Assembly: GCF_001735805.1 (NCBI RefSeq)
Contig: NZ_CP017248.1
Span: 8,246,001 to 8,310,000 of the forward strand
DNA from: Streptomyces fodineus
GTDB lineage: Bacteria; Actinomycetota; Actinomycetes; Streptomycetales; Streptomycetaceae
Direction of reading: 5' to 3'
Length of the DNA: 64,000 nucleotides
Shown: positions 9,325 to 18,290 of the stretch, one piece after another
Layout of the letters: each line of letters starts with the position of its first letter
Numbering within the stretch: the first letter of the stretch is position 1
Notes under the pieces: model-generated
What the model saw: only the letters and a program-made list of their open reading frames with translations
Told to the model about the DNA's origin: nothing
Databases searched by the model: none
Program-made: the position numbers and the translations under genes

Positions 9325-9900
9325 AACGAGGCGGAGGTTCTGCACGCCATGGTGCGTATCCCGTCGGTGCCGGGCTCCGAGCGCGCCCTCGCCGGCGTTC
9401 TGGTCGAACGCATGTCAGCGCGCTCGGCTTCCGGGCCTCGATCGACGGGACCGGCGACGAGCGAGGCGAGGTCGACGGCCCGGACGGACCCGAGATCCTG
9501 CTGTTCGGCCACGCCGACACCGTGCCGGGCGGGCCGCCGGTGCGGACCACCGACGGCGTCCTGCACGGCCGGGGCGCGGTCGACGCCAAGGGTCCGCAGG
9601 CGGCCATGATCCGCGCGGCCGCGCGGATCGCCCGGTCCGGCCTGCCGGCCCGCGTCGTCCTGGTCGGTGCCGTCGACGAGGAACGCTACCCGGCGGGCGC
9701 CCACTACCTGGTCGACCGGATGCGGCCGGACGCCGTGATGACCGGGGAACCCAGCGGCTCGACCTGCATGGGCATCGGCTGCTGGGGCAACCTGCGCTTC
9801 AGCATTGGCGTCGGCGTGCCCGCGGCGCTGACCAGCTCACCCGCCGCGAGCGCGGTCGAGGTAGCCGTCGAGCTGTGGGCCACCGCCCGGGAACGCTTCG
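9325..9900 (+). pseudogene. truncated, frameshifted LysK/ArgE-type M20 deacylase
   Basis: The frame begins EAEVLHAMVRIPSVPGSERA and, after an extra GC in the GCGCGC run near 9417-9422, continues in another frame with ILLFGHADTVPGGPPV, GVLHGRGAVDAKGPQAA and VGAVDEERYPAGAHYLVDR. These are the metal-site motifs of M20 peptidases, closest in wording to LysK, which frees lysine or ornithine from the LysW carrier protein. The C-terminal half is replaced by an ATP-grasp fragment at about 9900. The gene is dead but suggests an ancestral carrier-protein step. Confidence 0.7.
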
Positions 9901-9901
9901 C

Positions 9902-10095
9902 ACATCAACCCGGCCGCCGAGGCGCTGCGCATCCGCCTCGGCCGGGAGCCGCGCTGCCGGCGTGAGGAGCGGGCACCGGCCGGTCACGCGGCGGTCCATC
10001 CGGTGCCGATCGGCGGTGGCGGACGAGTCAGGCAGATACGCGACTTGGTGCGTCGGATGCCGAGGCCGAGGCGTACCTCGACCACCTGGCTCTGG
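9902..10095 (+). repeat. decayed partial copy of the ATP-grasp gene 3' end
   Basis: This stretch is closely similar to 3' parts of the ATP-grasp gene at 6857-8125. The segment GCCGCCGAGGCGCTGCGCAT and what follows matches about 7798-7925, then the sequence jumps to a copy of about 8047-8090 (GGATGCCGAGGCCGAGGCGT). The internal part is deleted and there are several substitutions, so it does not encode a working protein. It joins directly to the LysK-like fragment, showing at least two rearrangements at this spot. Confidence 0.8.
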
Positions 10096-10265
10096 GGCGG
10101 CATCCTCATCACGTGCGACGGTGGATTCTGGGTGACGTTCCTGGCGGCCTTCCTGACCGTCGAAGGTGACTGCTCGGCCTCCTTCGCCGGCCTGACACGG
10201 ATGGTGTTGCCGGTCCGGTCAGGGCCTGGCCGTCATGAATTCTCTTTGCCTTTGTCGCATCGCAC

Positions 10266-10283
10266 TTGAGTCGTGGTTGAGTC
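10266..10283 (+). promoter_or_regulatory. putative SARP operator before sbnA
   Basis: TTGAGTC at 10266-10272 and TTGAGTC at 10277-10283 are identical heptamers with an 11-bp period (4-bp gap), the format bound by SARP activators. A weak -10-like CACACT is at 10303-10308, 31 bases end to end upstream of which the repeats lie; a degenerate third unit (TCGATCG) may fall between. The sbnA ATG is at 10315. Binding by the 4790 regulator is inferred. Confidence 0.65.
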
Positions 10284-10314
10284 GCCTCGATCGGTCCCGT
10301 GCCACACTCGGCCC

Positions 10315-11331
10315 ATGCTCCACAGGCGCGCTGATCAATTCCTGATCGAACGGATACAGCAAATCCGCAGGGGCCTCACGGGAACCCCGCTGATAACCCT
10401 GGCCAACGAGCAGTGCGACCTCGTCGCGAAGCTGGAATTCTGCAATCCCACCGGAAGCAGCAAGGACCGTTCGGCACTGTGGATTCTGGAACAGGCAATC
10501 GGCCGCGGCGAGATAGCGCACGACACCACGGTGGTCGAGTCGTCGTCCGGCAATTTCGCGCTGGCCCTGGCCTTCTACTGCCGCATGCTCGGTATCCCGT
10601 TCGTCCCGGTCATCGATCCCAACTGCAACGAGGCCACCGAAACCCAGCTCCGGCTGCTGTGCGAGCGGGTGGAGAAGGTCTGCCTCCGTGACACGGCGGG
10701 CAGCTACCTGAAAACCCGGCTGTCCCGGGTGCAGGAACTGCTGGCCGAACTCGACTCGGCCTACTGGCCCAACCAGTACGCCAATCCCGATGCCCGCGAC
10801 GCGCACTACCGCTTCACCGCCGGCGAGTTGATCGCGCAGGCCGGCCCGCTCGACTACCTCTTCGTCGGCGTGGGCACCGGCGGCACGATCGCCGGACTCT
10901 CCCACCGGATCAAGGAAACCTACCCGGGCTGCGTGGTCGTCGCCGTCGACGCCGAAGGCTCGGTGATCTTCGGAGGCCCGCCGAAGAAGCGGCGGATCCC
11001 CGGCATCGGCTCCAGCATCGTGCCACCGCTGTGCGGCCAGGCACTGATCGACCACGTCGAGATCGTCCCCGAGACACGCGCCGTCGAGGCCTGCGCCGCC
11101 CTGGCCACCACATACGGCCTGTACGCGGGAGGATCCACCGGCAGCACCTACGCCGCCGTCCAGGACTACTTCGCCCAACACCCTCCCGGCCCACACCGAC
11201 CCCGGGTCGCCTTCATCGCCGCCGACCGCGGCCACGCCTACGCCCAGACCATCCACGACCCCACATGGGCCCGGCAACTACACGCACAAACGCTACAGCC
11301 CCCCGGCATCGAAACCCTCGCCGTCAACTGA
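10315..11331 (+). CDS. sbnA: SbnA-type N-(2-amino-2-carboxyethyl)-L-glutamate synthase
   Basis: This 338-residue PLP enzyme of the cysteine synthase family joins O-phospho-L-serine and L-glutamate to make ACEGA, the precursor of L-2,3-diaminopropionate. The PLP lysine is Lys50 in NPTGSSKDR and the phosphate loop is GTGGTIAG. The next gene is the matching dehydrogenase (SbnB type), which sets this apart from ordinary cysteine synthase. I chose ATG 10315 (MLHRRADQF) over an in-frame upstream GTG at 10273, because the latter lies inside the putative operator. The gene is duplicated exactly at 30192-31208. Confidence 0.93.
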   Translation: MLHRRADQFLIERIQQIRRGLTGTPLITLANEQCDLVAKLEFCNPTGSSKDRSALWILEQAIGRGEIAHDTTVVESSSGNFALALAFYCRMLGIPFVPVIDPNCNEATETQLRLLCERVEKVCLRDTAGSYLKTRLSRVQELLAELDSAYWPNQYANPDARDAHYRFTAGELIAQAGPLDYLFVGVGTGGTIAGLSHRIKETYPGCVVVAVDAEGSVIFGGPPKKRRIPGIGSSIVPPLCGQALIDHVEIVPETRAVEACAALATTYGLYAGGSTGSTYAAVQDYFAQHPPGPHRPRVAFIAADRGHAYAQTIHDPTWARQLHAQTLQPPGIETLAVN

Positions 11332-11345
11332 AGGAGCACCACGCC

Positions 11346-12365
11346 GTGTCCACCCTGGCCCCGCCGCCCATGACCGTGATCGGTGCGGGCGACATCGCCG
11401 CCGAGACGGACCGTCACCGTCCGGAGCTCGTCGAGGTCGTCCGTTCCGCCTACCTCACGCACGACGCCGGTCAGAGCTCGAACCCGCAGAGCTCGTTCCT
11501 GCGCTTCCCACACCAGAACCGGTCGCGCATCATCTCCCTGCCGGCCTATCTGGGCGGCGAGTTCGAGGTCGCCGGCAACAAGTGGATCGCCAGCTTTCCG
11601 GACAACACGCGGCACGGAATCCCCCGGGCCTCGGCCACACTGGTCCTCAACGACTGCGTCACCGGCTACCCGTTCGCCTGCATGGAGTCCTCGATCGTCT
11701 CGGCGACGCGGACCGCGGCCTCCGCGGTGCTCGGCGCGCAGACGCTGCTCGGCGCGCGCCGAGCCCGCCGGGTCGGCATCGTGGGCACGGGTCTGATCGC
11801 CCAGCACGTCTGGCGGTTCCTGCGTGATCTCGACTGGGAGATCGACGGCTTCCGGCTCTTCGACCTCGACCCGGCGGCGGCGGGCCGCTTCGGTGCCGTG
11901 ATGGCCGAGCACACCGAGGCCGAGATCGTGGTCGGCGACTCGGTGGAGGACGCGTTCACCGACTGCGACCTGGTGGTGCTGACCACGGTGGCCGGCGAAC
12001 CGCACCTGCACGACCCCGGGCTGCTGGCCCACAACCCGGTGGTGCTGCACGTGTCCCTGCGCGACCTCGCCCCCGAGATGATCCTCGCCGCCCAGAACTT
12101 CACCGACGACGTCGACCACGCCGTACGGGAGCGCACCTCGCTGCACCTGACCGAACAGCGCACCGGCAACCGGGACTTCGTCGACGGCACCCTCGGTGAC
12201 CTGCTGCGCGGGCGGCTGCGCCGGGACCACGGCCGCCCGGCGGTCTTCTCGCCGTTCGGACTCGGCGTACTCGACCTTGCCGTCGGCAAGTGGGTGCACG
12301 ACCGGGTCGTCGCCGCGGGCCGGGGCCGCCGCGAGAGCGACTTCTTCACCGGAGTGGGGGTCTGA
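11346..12365 (+). CDS. sbnB: SbnB-type ornithine-cyclodeaminase-family dehydrogenase (L-Dap synthesis)
   Basis: This 339-residue protein has the OCD/mu-crystallin fold, with the NAD-binding motif RRVGIVGTGLIAQHV in the middle and the MESSIVSATRTAA segment typical of the SbnB branch. It oxidatively hydrolyses ACEGA to L-2,3-diaminopropionate and 2-oxoglutarate, completing the pathway begun by SbnA. The GTG start at 11346 is 14 bases after the sbnA stop, with GAAGGAG at about 11330-11336. The same start codon survives, followed by a stop, in the right repeat arm. The final SDFFTGVGV segment closes the protein just before mbtH. Confidence 0.93.
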   Translation: MSTLAPPPMTVIGAGDIAAETDRHRPELVEVVRSAYLTHDAGQSSNPQSSFLRFPHQNRSRIISLPAYLGGEFEVAGNKWIASFPDNTRHGIPRASATLVLNDCVTGYPFACMESSIVSATRTAASAVLGAQTLLGARRARRVGIVGTGLIAQHVWRFLRDLDWEIDGFRLFDLDPAAAGRFGAVMAEHTEAEIVVGDSVEDAFTDCDLVVLTTVAGEPHLHDPGLLAHNPVVLHVSLRDLAPEMILAAQNFTDDVDHAVRERTSLHLTEQRTGNRDFVDGTLGDLLRGRLRRDHGRPAVFSPFGLGVLDLAVGKWVHDRVVAAGRGRRESDFFTGVGV

Positions 12366-12368
12366 CGC

Positions 12369-12578
12369 ATGAGCGCCTCACCCGCCCCGGGCCCCGCCGG
12401 GGACCGGTACGTCGTCGTGGTGAACCACGAGGAGCAGTACTCGGTCTGGTTCGCCGACCGTGAGCTGCCCGCCGGCTGGACCGCCACCGGTGCGCAGGGC
12501 ACCCGCCAGGAGTGCCTGGACCACATCGAGCAGGTGTGGACCGACCTGACCCCGCGGTCCGTACGAGCATCACGATGA
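12369..12578 (+). CDS. MbtH-like protein
   Basis: This 69-residue protein has the MbtH signature: NHEEQYSVWF near residue 19, then LPAGW and the closing CLDHIEQVWTDLTP. MbtH proteins bind and stabilise NRPS adenylation domains. The start is 3 bases after the sbnB stop and the stop overlaps the thioesterase start (ATGA at 12575-12578). It probably serves the two adenylation domains of the NRPS at 13327 and perhaps the one in the hybrid protein. Confidence 0.95.
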   Translation: MSASPAPGPAGDRYVVVVNHEEQYSVWFADRELPAGWTATGAQGTRQECLDHIEQVWTDLTPRSVRASR

Positions 12579-13312
12579 CGGCCGCCGATCTCGCACCGGC
12601 CTGGCTGCGCGGGCTCGGCAGCCGTGAACTCAGCGCGCAGTGGCGCCTGTTCGTCTTCCCGCACGCCGGAGCAGGCGCCTCCGCCTACCGGCTGGCGGCG
12701 TACCTGCCGGACACCGTGGAAGTCTGCACGGTCCAGTTGCCCGGCCGGGAGAACCGGTTCGCCGAACCGGCCCTGACGTCCCTGGACGACGCCGTGGCCG
12801 CGCTGGCGCCGCTCATCGCGGACCACACGGACCTGCCGTACGCCTTCTTCGGGCACAGCATGGGCTCCCTGATCGCCTTCGAGACGGCCCGGCGGCTACG
12901 CGCACTCGGCACGCGCATGCCCGACCGCCTGTTCCTGTCGGGCATGCGCGCCCCCGGCTCACCGGACCGCGACCCGCGGCACAGGCTGCCGGACGACAAG
13001 CTGCTCGCCACAGCCGAATTCGGCGGCGTGGATGCCGAGTTGCAGGAGCTGCTGCTGCCGCTGCTGCGCGCGGACCTGACGCTGTGCGAGACGTACACGC
13101 ACCGGGCCGAGGCACCCCTGCCCTGCCCCCTGACCGTTCTGGCCGGCTCGGACGACGACAGCGTCGACGAGACGGAGCTCGCCGGCTGGCGCGAGCACAC
13201 CTCGGCCGACTTCGAACTGCATCTGTTTCCCGGCGCCCCCCACCTGTATGTGCGCGGCACGGAACGACAGCTGGCAGAGACGATCACGCGCACCTTCCCC
13301 GAACGGGGCTGA
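12575..13312 (+). CDS. type II thioesterase
   Basis: This 245-residue alpha/beta hydrolase has the GHSMG nucleophile elbow with Ser95 and a late GAPHLYV catalytic histidine. The N-terminal FVFPHAGAGA oxyanion loop is characteristic of TEII. TEII enzymes clear mis-primed or stalled acyl groups from carrier proteins. The gene overlaps mbtH by four bases and ends 14 bases before the NRPS. No type I thioesterase domain exists in either megasynthase here, so this enzyme could also help release product, though that would be unusual. Confidence 0.93.
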   Translation: MTAADLAPAWLRGLGSRELSAQWRLFVFPHAGAGASAYRLAAYLPDTVEVCTVQLPGRENRFAEPALTSLDDAVAALAPLIADHTDLPYAFFGHSMGSLIAFETARRLRALGTRMPDRLFLSGMRAPGSPDRDPRHRLPDDKLLATAEFGGVDAELQELLLPLLRADLTLCETYTHRAEAPLPCPLTVLAGSDDDSVDETELAGWREHTSADFELHLFPGAPHLYVRGTERQLAETITRTFPERG

Positions 13313-13326
13313 GAAAGGATCCGTTC

Positions 13327-16300
13327 ATGGCGCCGACCACCCTGGTCGCACTGTGGGAGCAGCAGGCAGCTGCGACGCCCGACGCGATCGCCGTCGTCGC
13401 GGGAGCACACCGCGCCACCTACGCCGACGTGGACCGCCGGGCCACGGCGCTCGCCGCCGAGCTGCAGGCACGTGGCATCGCACCGGAGAACCTGGTCGGC
13501 GTCTGTCTCGGCCGCTCGGTGGAGATGGTCGTGGCCCTGCTCGGCATCCTGAAGTCGGGCGCCGCGTACCTGCCCCTCGACCCGAGCTACCCGGCCGACC
13601 GGCTGCGGCACATGACCGCCGACTCGGGCGCCGGGCTGTGGCTGTGCGACGCGGACCACCGCGCGCAGGCCCTGGCGTCCGGCGCGGCCGACGTCCTGCT
13701 GGTCGAAGACCTCCCCGCGGAACCTGCCGCACCGGTGGCCCCGGTGGTACACCCGCACCACCTGGCTTACGTCATCTACACCTCCGGTTCGACAGGCCTG
13801 CCCAAGGGCGTGGCCGTCGACCACGCGGCGATCGCCTCGTTCCTGCGAAGTGCGGCCGAGCGCCCCGGCCTCGGGACGAACGACCGGGTCCTCGCGTCGA
13901 CCCCGCTGTCGTTCGACATCTCGGCACTGGAGCTGTTCCTGCCGCTGACCCGGGGAGCGACGGTGGTGATGGCCCCGCGCGCCGCCAACGCCGATCCCGA
14001 GCTGCTGGCCGCCGCGATCGCCGAGGCGGGTGTGAGCGTCGTCCAGGCGACCCCCACCACCTGGCGGATTCTGCTGGCGTCCGGCTGGACGGACGGGCAC
14101 GGCCGCGTACTTCTGTCGGGCGGTGAACCGCTCGATCCACAGCTGGCCCGCGACCTGCTCGCCACCGGCGGCGCCCTGTGGAACCTGTACGGGCCGACCG
14201 AGGCGACGGTGTGGGCCACCGCCGCCCGCATCGAGGCCGTGGCCGACCGGGTCACGGTCGGCACGGCCCTGTCCAACACCCGGCTGCACGTCGTCGACGA
14301 GGACGGGCGGGAGGCCCGCCCAGGAGTCACCGGCGAGCTGTGGATCGGCGGCGCGGGGGTGGCGCGCGGCTACCTCAACCAGCCCGCGCTGACCGCCGAC
14401 CGGTTCGTGCCCGACCCGTTCGGGGACGCCTCCGGGCGCCTGTACCGGACCGGGGACCTCGCCCGGTGGTCCGCCGACGGCATCCTGGAGGTGCTGGGGC
14501 GCAACGACCACCAGGTCAAGGTGCGCGGCTTCCGCATCGAGCTCGGCGAGATCGAGGCCTGTGTGCGCAGCCACCCCCTCGTCACGGACGCGGTGGTGGT
14601 CGTCGACCGCGAGGCAGCCGGTGGCGACCAGTTGGTGGCGTACCTCGTACCCGCACACGGCGCGCGGAACGTATCGGAGGACCTGCCCCGCCAGGTCCGT
14701 GACCACCTCGCGCAGCGGCTGCCTGCCCACATGGTGGCTCAGGGCTACGCAGTGCTCGACACCCTGCCCCGCACCCCCGCGGGCAAGGCCGACCGCGGCG
14801 CCGTGCAGCGAATCCCGCACAGCCCGGTCCGGGCGAGCGGGCCGATGCCCGACGACGCCCCGCTGCCGCCGCACACCGCGGCAGTGCGCCGCGTGTGGGC
14901 CGAGGTGCTCGGGCTCGACGACGTCTCCCCGTACGACGACTTCTTCGGTCTGGGCGGCCAGTCGCTCACCGCGGTACGGGTCGTGGCCCGGCTGCGTGCG
15001 GAACTCGGCGTGGCTGTCGACGCCCAGTCGGTCTTCGCGCATCCGACACCCGTCACGCTCGCCGCCGCCATGGACGGCGTGGCGTCCACGGACGACGAGC
15101 CGATTCCCCCGGCCGCGACCGCCGAACTCTCCTTCGGCCAGGAACGGATCTGGTTCTTCGAGCAGCTGAACGACGCAGTGCCCGCCTACCACCTGCCGGT
15201 CGCCCTGGGCCTGCCCGGCGGGCGCGTCGACCTGACGCTGCTGGAGGACTGTCTGTCCGCGTTGGTGCGCCGGCACCCGGCGCTGCGCACGGCGCTCGTC
15301 GCCGTCGACGGCCGGGTCCGACCCGAACTGCGCGAGCCGGGACCGGTTCCGCTGCGCTGCACCGAGGTCGTGGAGGAGGACCTGGACGCGCTGGTGACCG
15401 AGCGGATCCGCGCCCCCTTCGCCCTCGACCGCCCACCACTGCTGCACGCGGACGTGCTGCGCAGCCCGAGCCGTGACGTCACCGTGCTGACGTTCCATCA
15501 CATCGCGTGCGACGGCACATCGGTGGACCTGATGGTGCGGGAGCTGGGCGAGCTCTACACGGAGCTCGCCGCCGGCCGTCGCCCCGCCCCGGCACCGTTG
15601 CCCGTGACGTACGCCGACTACGCGGCGTGGCAGCGAGAGCGACTCACCGGCGCCGAGCTGGCGCGGCTGCTCGACCACTGGCGCACCCGGCTGTCCGGCG
15701 TGCCCGTCCTGGAGCTGCCGACCAGCCGACCCCGGCCGGCCGTCGCGAGCCACCGTGGCCGCCGCGAACTGCTGTGCGTCCCCGTGGACTTGGCGCAGCG
15801 GCTGCGCACACTGTGCCGGGCCGAGGGCGTCACCCTGTTCATGGGCCTGCTGGCCCCGTTGCAGGTGCTGCTCGGCCGGTACGCCGGCGAGAGCGATGTC
15901 GCCGTCGGTACCCTGGCAGGCGGCCGACCGCGCCCCGAACTGGACGAGGTGGTCGGCTACTTCGTGAACACCATCGTCCTGCGCACCGACCTGTCCGGCG
16001 ATCCGACCTGGCGCGAGCTGCTGGACCGCGTCCGCGAGGTCGCGCGGCAGGCGTACGCACACCAGGAGCTGCCCTTCGAGAAGCTGGTGGCGCAGCTGAG
16101 CCCGGAGCGGGACCTGAGCCGCAACCCGCTCTTCCAGGTGCTGTTCGCCCTGCACGAGGAGCCGAGGGCCGGTCACTTCACCGAGCTGTACGACCGCAAG
16201 GAGCTGGAGGGACGGCTCGGCACCGCCCGCTTCGACCTCGCCCTCGACGTGACGGACCACGCCGCCGGGACCGGTGAGCTCAGCATCTCCGTCGAGTACG

Positions 16301-18261
16301 CCACCGACCTGTTCGACGCGGACTTCGTCCGGGGCCTCGGCCGGCACTTCCTGCGGGTGATCGAACAGATGGTGTCCGACGCCACGGCCCGGCTGTCCGG
16401 GCTGGAGATCGTCTCGGCCGATGAGCTGCGCGCCCTCTCCACAGGCAACCGGGCCGAGCCGCTGCCCGAGCCGACCACCCTGGTCCGCCTGTGGGACCGC
16501 CAGGTGCGGACCACCCCGGACGCGATCTGCGTCGTGGGCGACAGCCGGTCGCTGACGTTCGCCGAGACCGACGCGCGGGCCTCGGCCCTGGCCCGGGAGC
16601 TGCGGGCAGCGGGCGTGCGCCCCGAAAACCTGGTCGGCGTGTGCCTGGAACGCTCGGTGGAGCTGGTGGTCGCCCTGCTGGGCGTGCTGAAGGCGGGCGG
16701 CGCCTACGTCCCGCTCGACCCCGGCTACCCGACGGACCGGCTGCGGTACCTGCTGGCCGACTCGGGCGTACGCCTGGTCGTCGCGGACCTGGGGCACCCC
16801 ACCTCGGCCCTGTTCGGCGACGGCGTGCGGCTCGTGGCGGTGGACCAGAAACCCGGGGCGGACACCGGGCCGGCCGAGGAGGCACAACCGCACCACCTCG
16901 CCTACGTGATCTACACCTCCGGCTCGACCGGCGGCCCCAAGGGCGTCGCGATCACCCACGCCAACATCACCGGGTTCCTGGAGTGGAACCAGCGGCTGTG
17001 CCGGCTCACGGGGCGGGACCGGGCCCTGCTCAACCACTCGGTGGCGTTCGACAACTCGGTCTGGGAGATCTTCCAGTGCCTGGTGTCCGGCGCCGAACTG
17101 CACCTGGCGAGCCCGACCGCCGCCTACGACCCCGAGGAGTTCCTGCGAGAGGTCGCCGAGCGCGGCATCACCACGCTCAACGCGACGCCCTCGCAGATGC
17201 GGATCCTGCTGGAGTCCGGTACGGATCCCGCTCCCCGCCTCGCCTCCGTGCGCCTGGTGTTCACCGGCGCCGAGGCCGTGCCGCACGATGTGGCCCGCCG
17301 CATCCTGTCCTCCACGGCGCCGGGCTGCCAGGTCTTCAACGAGTACGGGCCCACCGAAGCGACCGTCACCTCGGCGTTCTGCCCGATCACCGAGGAACTG
17401 CTCGACCGGCACCGCCATCGCCCGAGCGTTCCGTTCGGCCGGGCGACCGACAACGCACACCTCTATGTGCTGGACCCGCGGCTGCGCCCGGTCGCCCCTG
17501 GCTGTCGCGGCGAGCTGTACGTCGGCGGCAGCGCGGTCGGCCGCGGCTATCTCGGCAGGCCGGCCCGCACGGCCGGGGCGTACCTGCCCGACCCGTACGC
17601 CGCGGAGCCCGGCGCCCGTATGTACGCCACGGGCGACGTGGTCCAGCTGCTGCCCGACGGAAATCTGGTCTTCCTCGGCCGCAACGACCACCAGGTCAAG
17701 GTGCGCGGCTTCCGCGTCGAGCTCGGCGAGATCGAGTCCGCACTCCAGAGCCACCCCACCCTCGCCGACTGCGTGGTCGCCGTGCGCCGCACCCGCACCG
17801 GCGTGGACCGGCTGGCGGCCTACCTGATCCCCGAGCACCCCGACCGACCCGCCCCGGACCCGGCGGAACTGCGCGCCCACCTGGCGGAGCAACTGCCGCC
17901 GTACATGCTGCCGCAGAGCTACACCGTGATCGGCGAGATCCCCCTCACCCCGAACGGCAAGGTAGACCGGGACGCACTGCCCGACCCACGCCCGGTACCC
18001 ACCCCGGCCCCCGACACCCGCCGGGCCGTCACCAAGCGGCAGCTCCTCGTCGCCGAAGTGTGGCGGGAGTGCCTCGGCGTCGAGGAGGACTTCGGGCCAC
18101 AGGACGACTTCTTCGACGTCGGCGGCACCTCGTTGACCATCACCACGGTCGCGGGCCGGCTCAGCGAACGACTCGGGCGCCGGGTCCCGCCGGTCCTGGT
18201 CTTCAGAAACCCCACCGTCGCGGGCCTCGCCGAGGCCCTCGGGGAGGACACACAGCGATGA
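13327..18261 (+). CDS. two-module NRPS (A-T-C-A-T)
   Basis: This 1644-residue protein starts directly with an adenylation domain, so it initiates a chain. A1 (about 1-500) has YTSGSTGLPKG and NGK-like TPAGKAD ends. T1 carries LGGQSL with the phosphopantetheine serine near 546. The condensation domain has FHHIACDG near 724 and is of the ordinary LCL type. A2 has YTSGSTGGPKG near 1196 and LTPNGKVDRD. T2 carries GGTSL near 1599. No epimerase or terminal thioesterase is present. By manual alignment to GrsA, A1 reads D-I-L-Q-L-S-L-V-W, which resembles Gly-type codes, and A2 reads D-N-W-N-V-T-E-V-T, with an acidic Glu322 that might face an amine such as diaminopropionate; both readings are tentative. 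Confidence 0.95.
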   Translation: MAPTTLVALWEQQAAATPDAIAVVAGAHRATYADVDRRATALAAELQARGIAPENLVGVCLGRSVEMVVALLGILKSGAAYLPLDPSYPADRLRHMTADSGAGLWLCDADHRAQALASGAADVLLVEDLPAEPAAPVAPVVHPHHLAYVIYTSGSTGLPKGVAVDHAAIASFLRSAAERPGLGTNDRVLASTPLSFDISALELFLPLTRGATVVMAPRAANADPELLAAAIAEAGVSVVQATPTTWRILLASGWTDGHGRVLLSGGEPLDPQLARDLLATGGALWNLYGPTEATVWATAARIEAVADRVTVGTALSNTRLHVVDEDGREARPGVTGELWIGGAGVARGYLNQPALTADRFVPDPFGDASGRLYRTGDLARWSADGILEVLGRNDHQVKVRGFRIELGEIEACVRSHPLVTDAVVVVDREAAGGDQLVAYLVPAHGARNVSEDLPRQVRDHLAQRLPAHMVAQGYAVLDTLPRTPAGKADRGAVQRIPHSPVRASGPMPDDAPLPPHTAAVRRVWAEVLGLDDVSPYDDFFGLGGQSLTAVRVVARLRAELGVAVDAQSVFAHPTPVTLAAAMDGVASTDDEPIPPAATAELSFGQERIWFFEQLNDAVPAYHLPVALGLPGGRVDLTLLEDCLSALVRRHPALRTALVAVDGRVRPELREPGPVPLRCTEVVEEDLDALVTERIRAPFALDRPPLLHADVLRSPSRDVTVLTFHHIACDGTSVDLMVRELGELYTELAAGRRPAPAPLPVTYADYAAWQRERLTGAELARLLDHWRTRLSGVPVLELPTSRPRPAVASHRGRRELLCVPVDLAQRLRTLCRAEGVTLFMGLLAPLQVLLGRYAGESDVAVGTLAGGRPRPELDEVVGYFVNTIVLRTDLSGDPTWRELLDRVREVARQAYAHQELPFEKLVAQLSPERDLSRNPLFQVLFALHEEPRAGHFTELYDRKELEGRLGTARFDLALDVTDHAAGTGELSISVEYATDLFDADFVRGLGRHFLRVIEQMVSDATARLSGLEIVSADELRALSTGNRAEPLPEPTTLVRLWDRQVRTTPDAICVVGDSRSLTFAETDARASALARELRAAGVRPENLVGVCLERSVELVVALLGVLKAGGAYVPLDPGYPTDRLRYLLADSGVRLVVADLGHPTSALFGDGVRLVAVDQKPGADTGPAEEAQPHHLAYVIYTSGSTGGPKGVAITHANITGFLEWNQRLCRLTGRDRALLNHSVAFDNSVWEIFQCLVSGAELHLASPTAAYDPEEFLREVAERGITTLNATPSQMRILLESGTDPAPRLASVRLVFTGAEAVPHDVARRILSSTAPGCQVFNEYGPTEATVTSAFCPITEELLDRHRHRPSVPFGRATDNAHLYVLDPRLRPVAPGCRGELYVGGSAVGRGYLGRPARTAGAYLPDPYAAEPGARMYATGDVVQLLPDGNLVFLGRNDHQVKVRGFRVELGEIESALQSHPTLADCVVAVRRTRTGVDRLAAYLIPEHPDRPAPDPAELRAHLAEQLPPYMLPQSYTVIGEIPLTPNGKVDRDALPDPRPVPTPAPDTRRAVTKRQLLVAEVWRECLGVEEDFGPQDDFFDVGGTSLTITTVAGRLSERLGRRVPPVLVFRNPTVAGLAEALGEDTQR

Positions 18262-18290
18262 GCAGCACCTACGACGAGGGAGAATGAGTC

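Larger units (their letters stand above)
10248..11353 (+). repeat. 1106-bp inverted repeat, left copy (promoter + sbnA + sbnB start)
   Basis: The left arm of an inverted repeat whose partner is 30170-31275. Positions pair so that the two coordinates sum to 41523. All reading frames in the two arms translate identically on both strands, so the arms are identical or nearly so. The identity starts at GCCTTTGTCG (10248) and ends after GTGTCCAC (11353), the first codons of sbnB. It contains the putative SARP operator, the whole sbnA gene and the sbnB ribosome site. Confidence 0.97.

Noticed and set aside
12685..17892. A 1735-codon open frame on the minus strand across the NRPS gene
   Set aside because: It mirrors the plus-strand gene, has no recognisable domain and is composed of the residues expected from the antisense of GC-rich coding DNA.
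18258..18287. Nine-codon frame between the NRPS and the serine hydrolase
   Set aside because: ATG overlaps the NRPS stop and it ends 3 bases before the hydrolase GTG. It could be a coupling leader, but nothing supports a peptide product.
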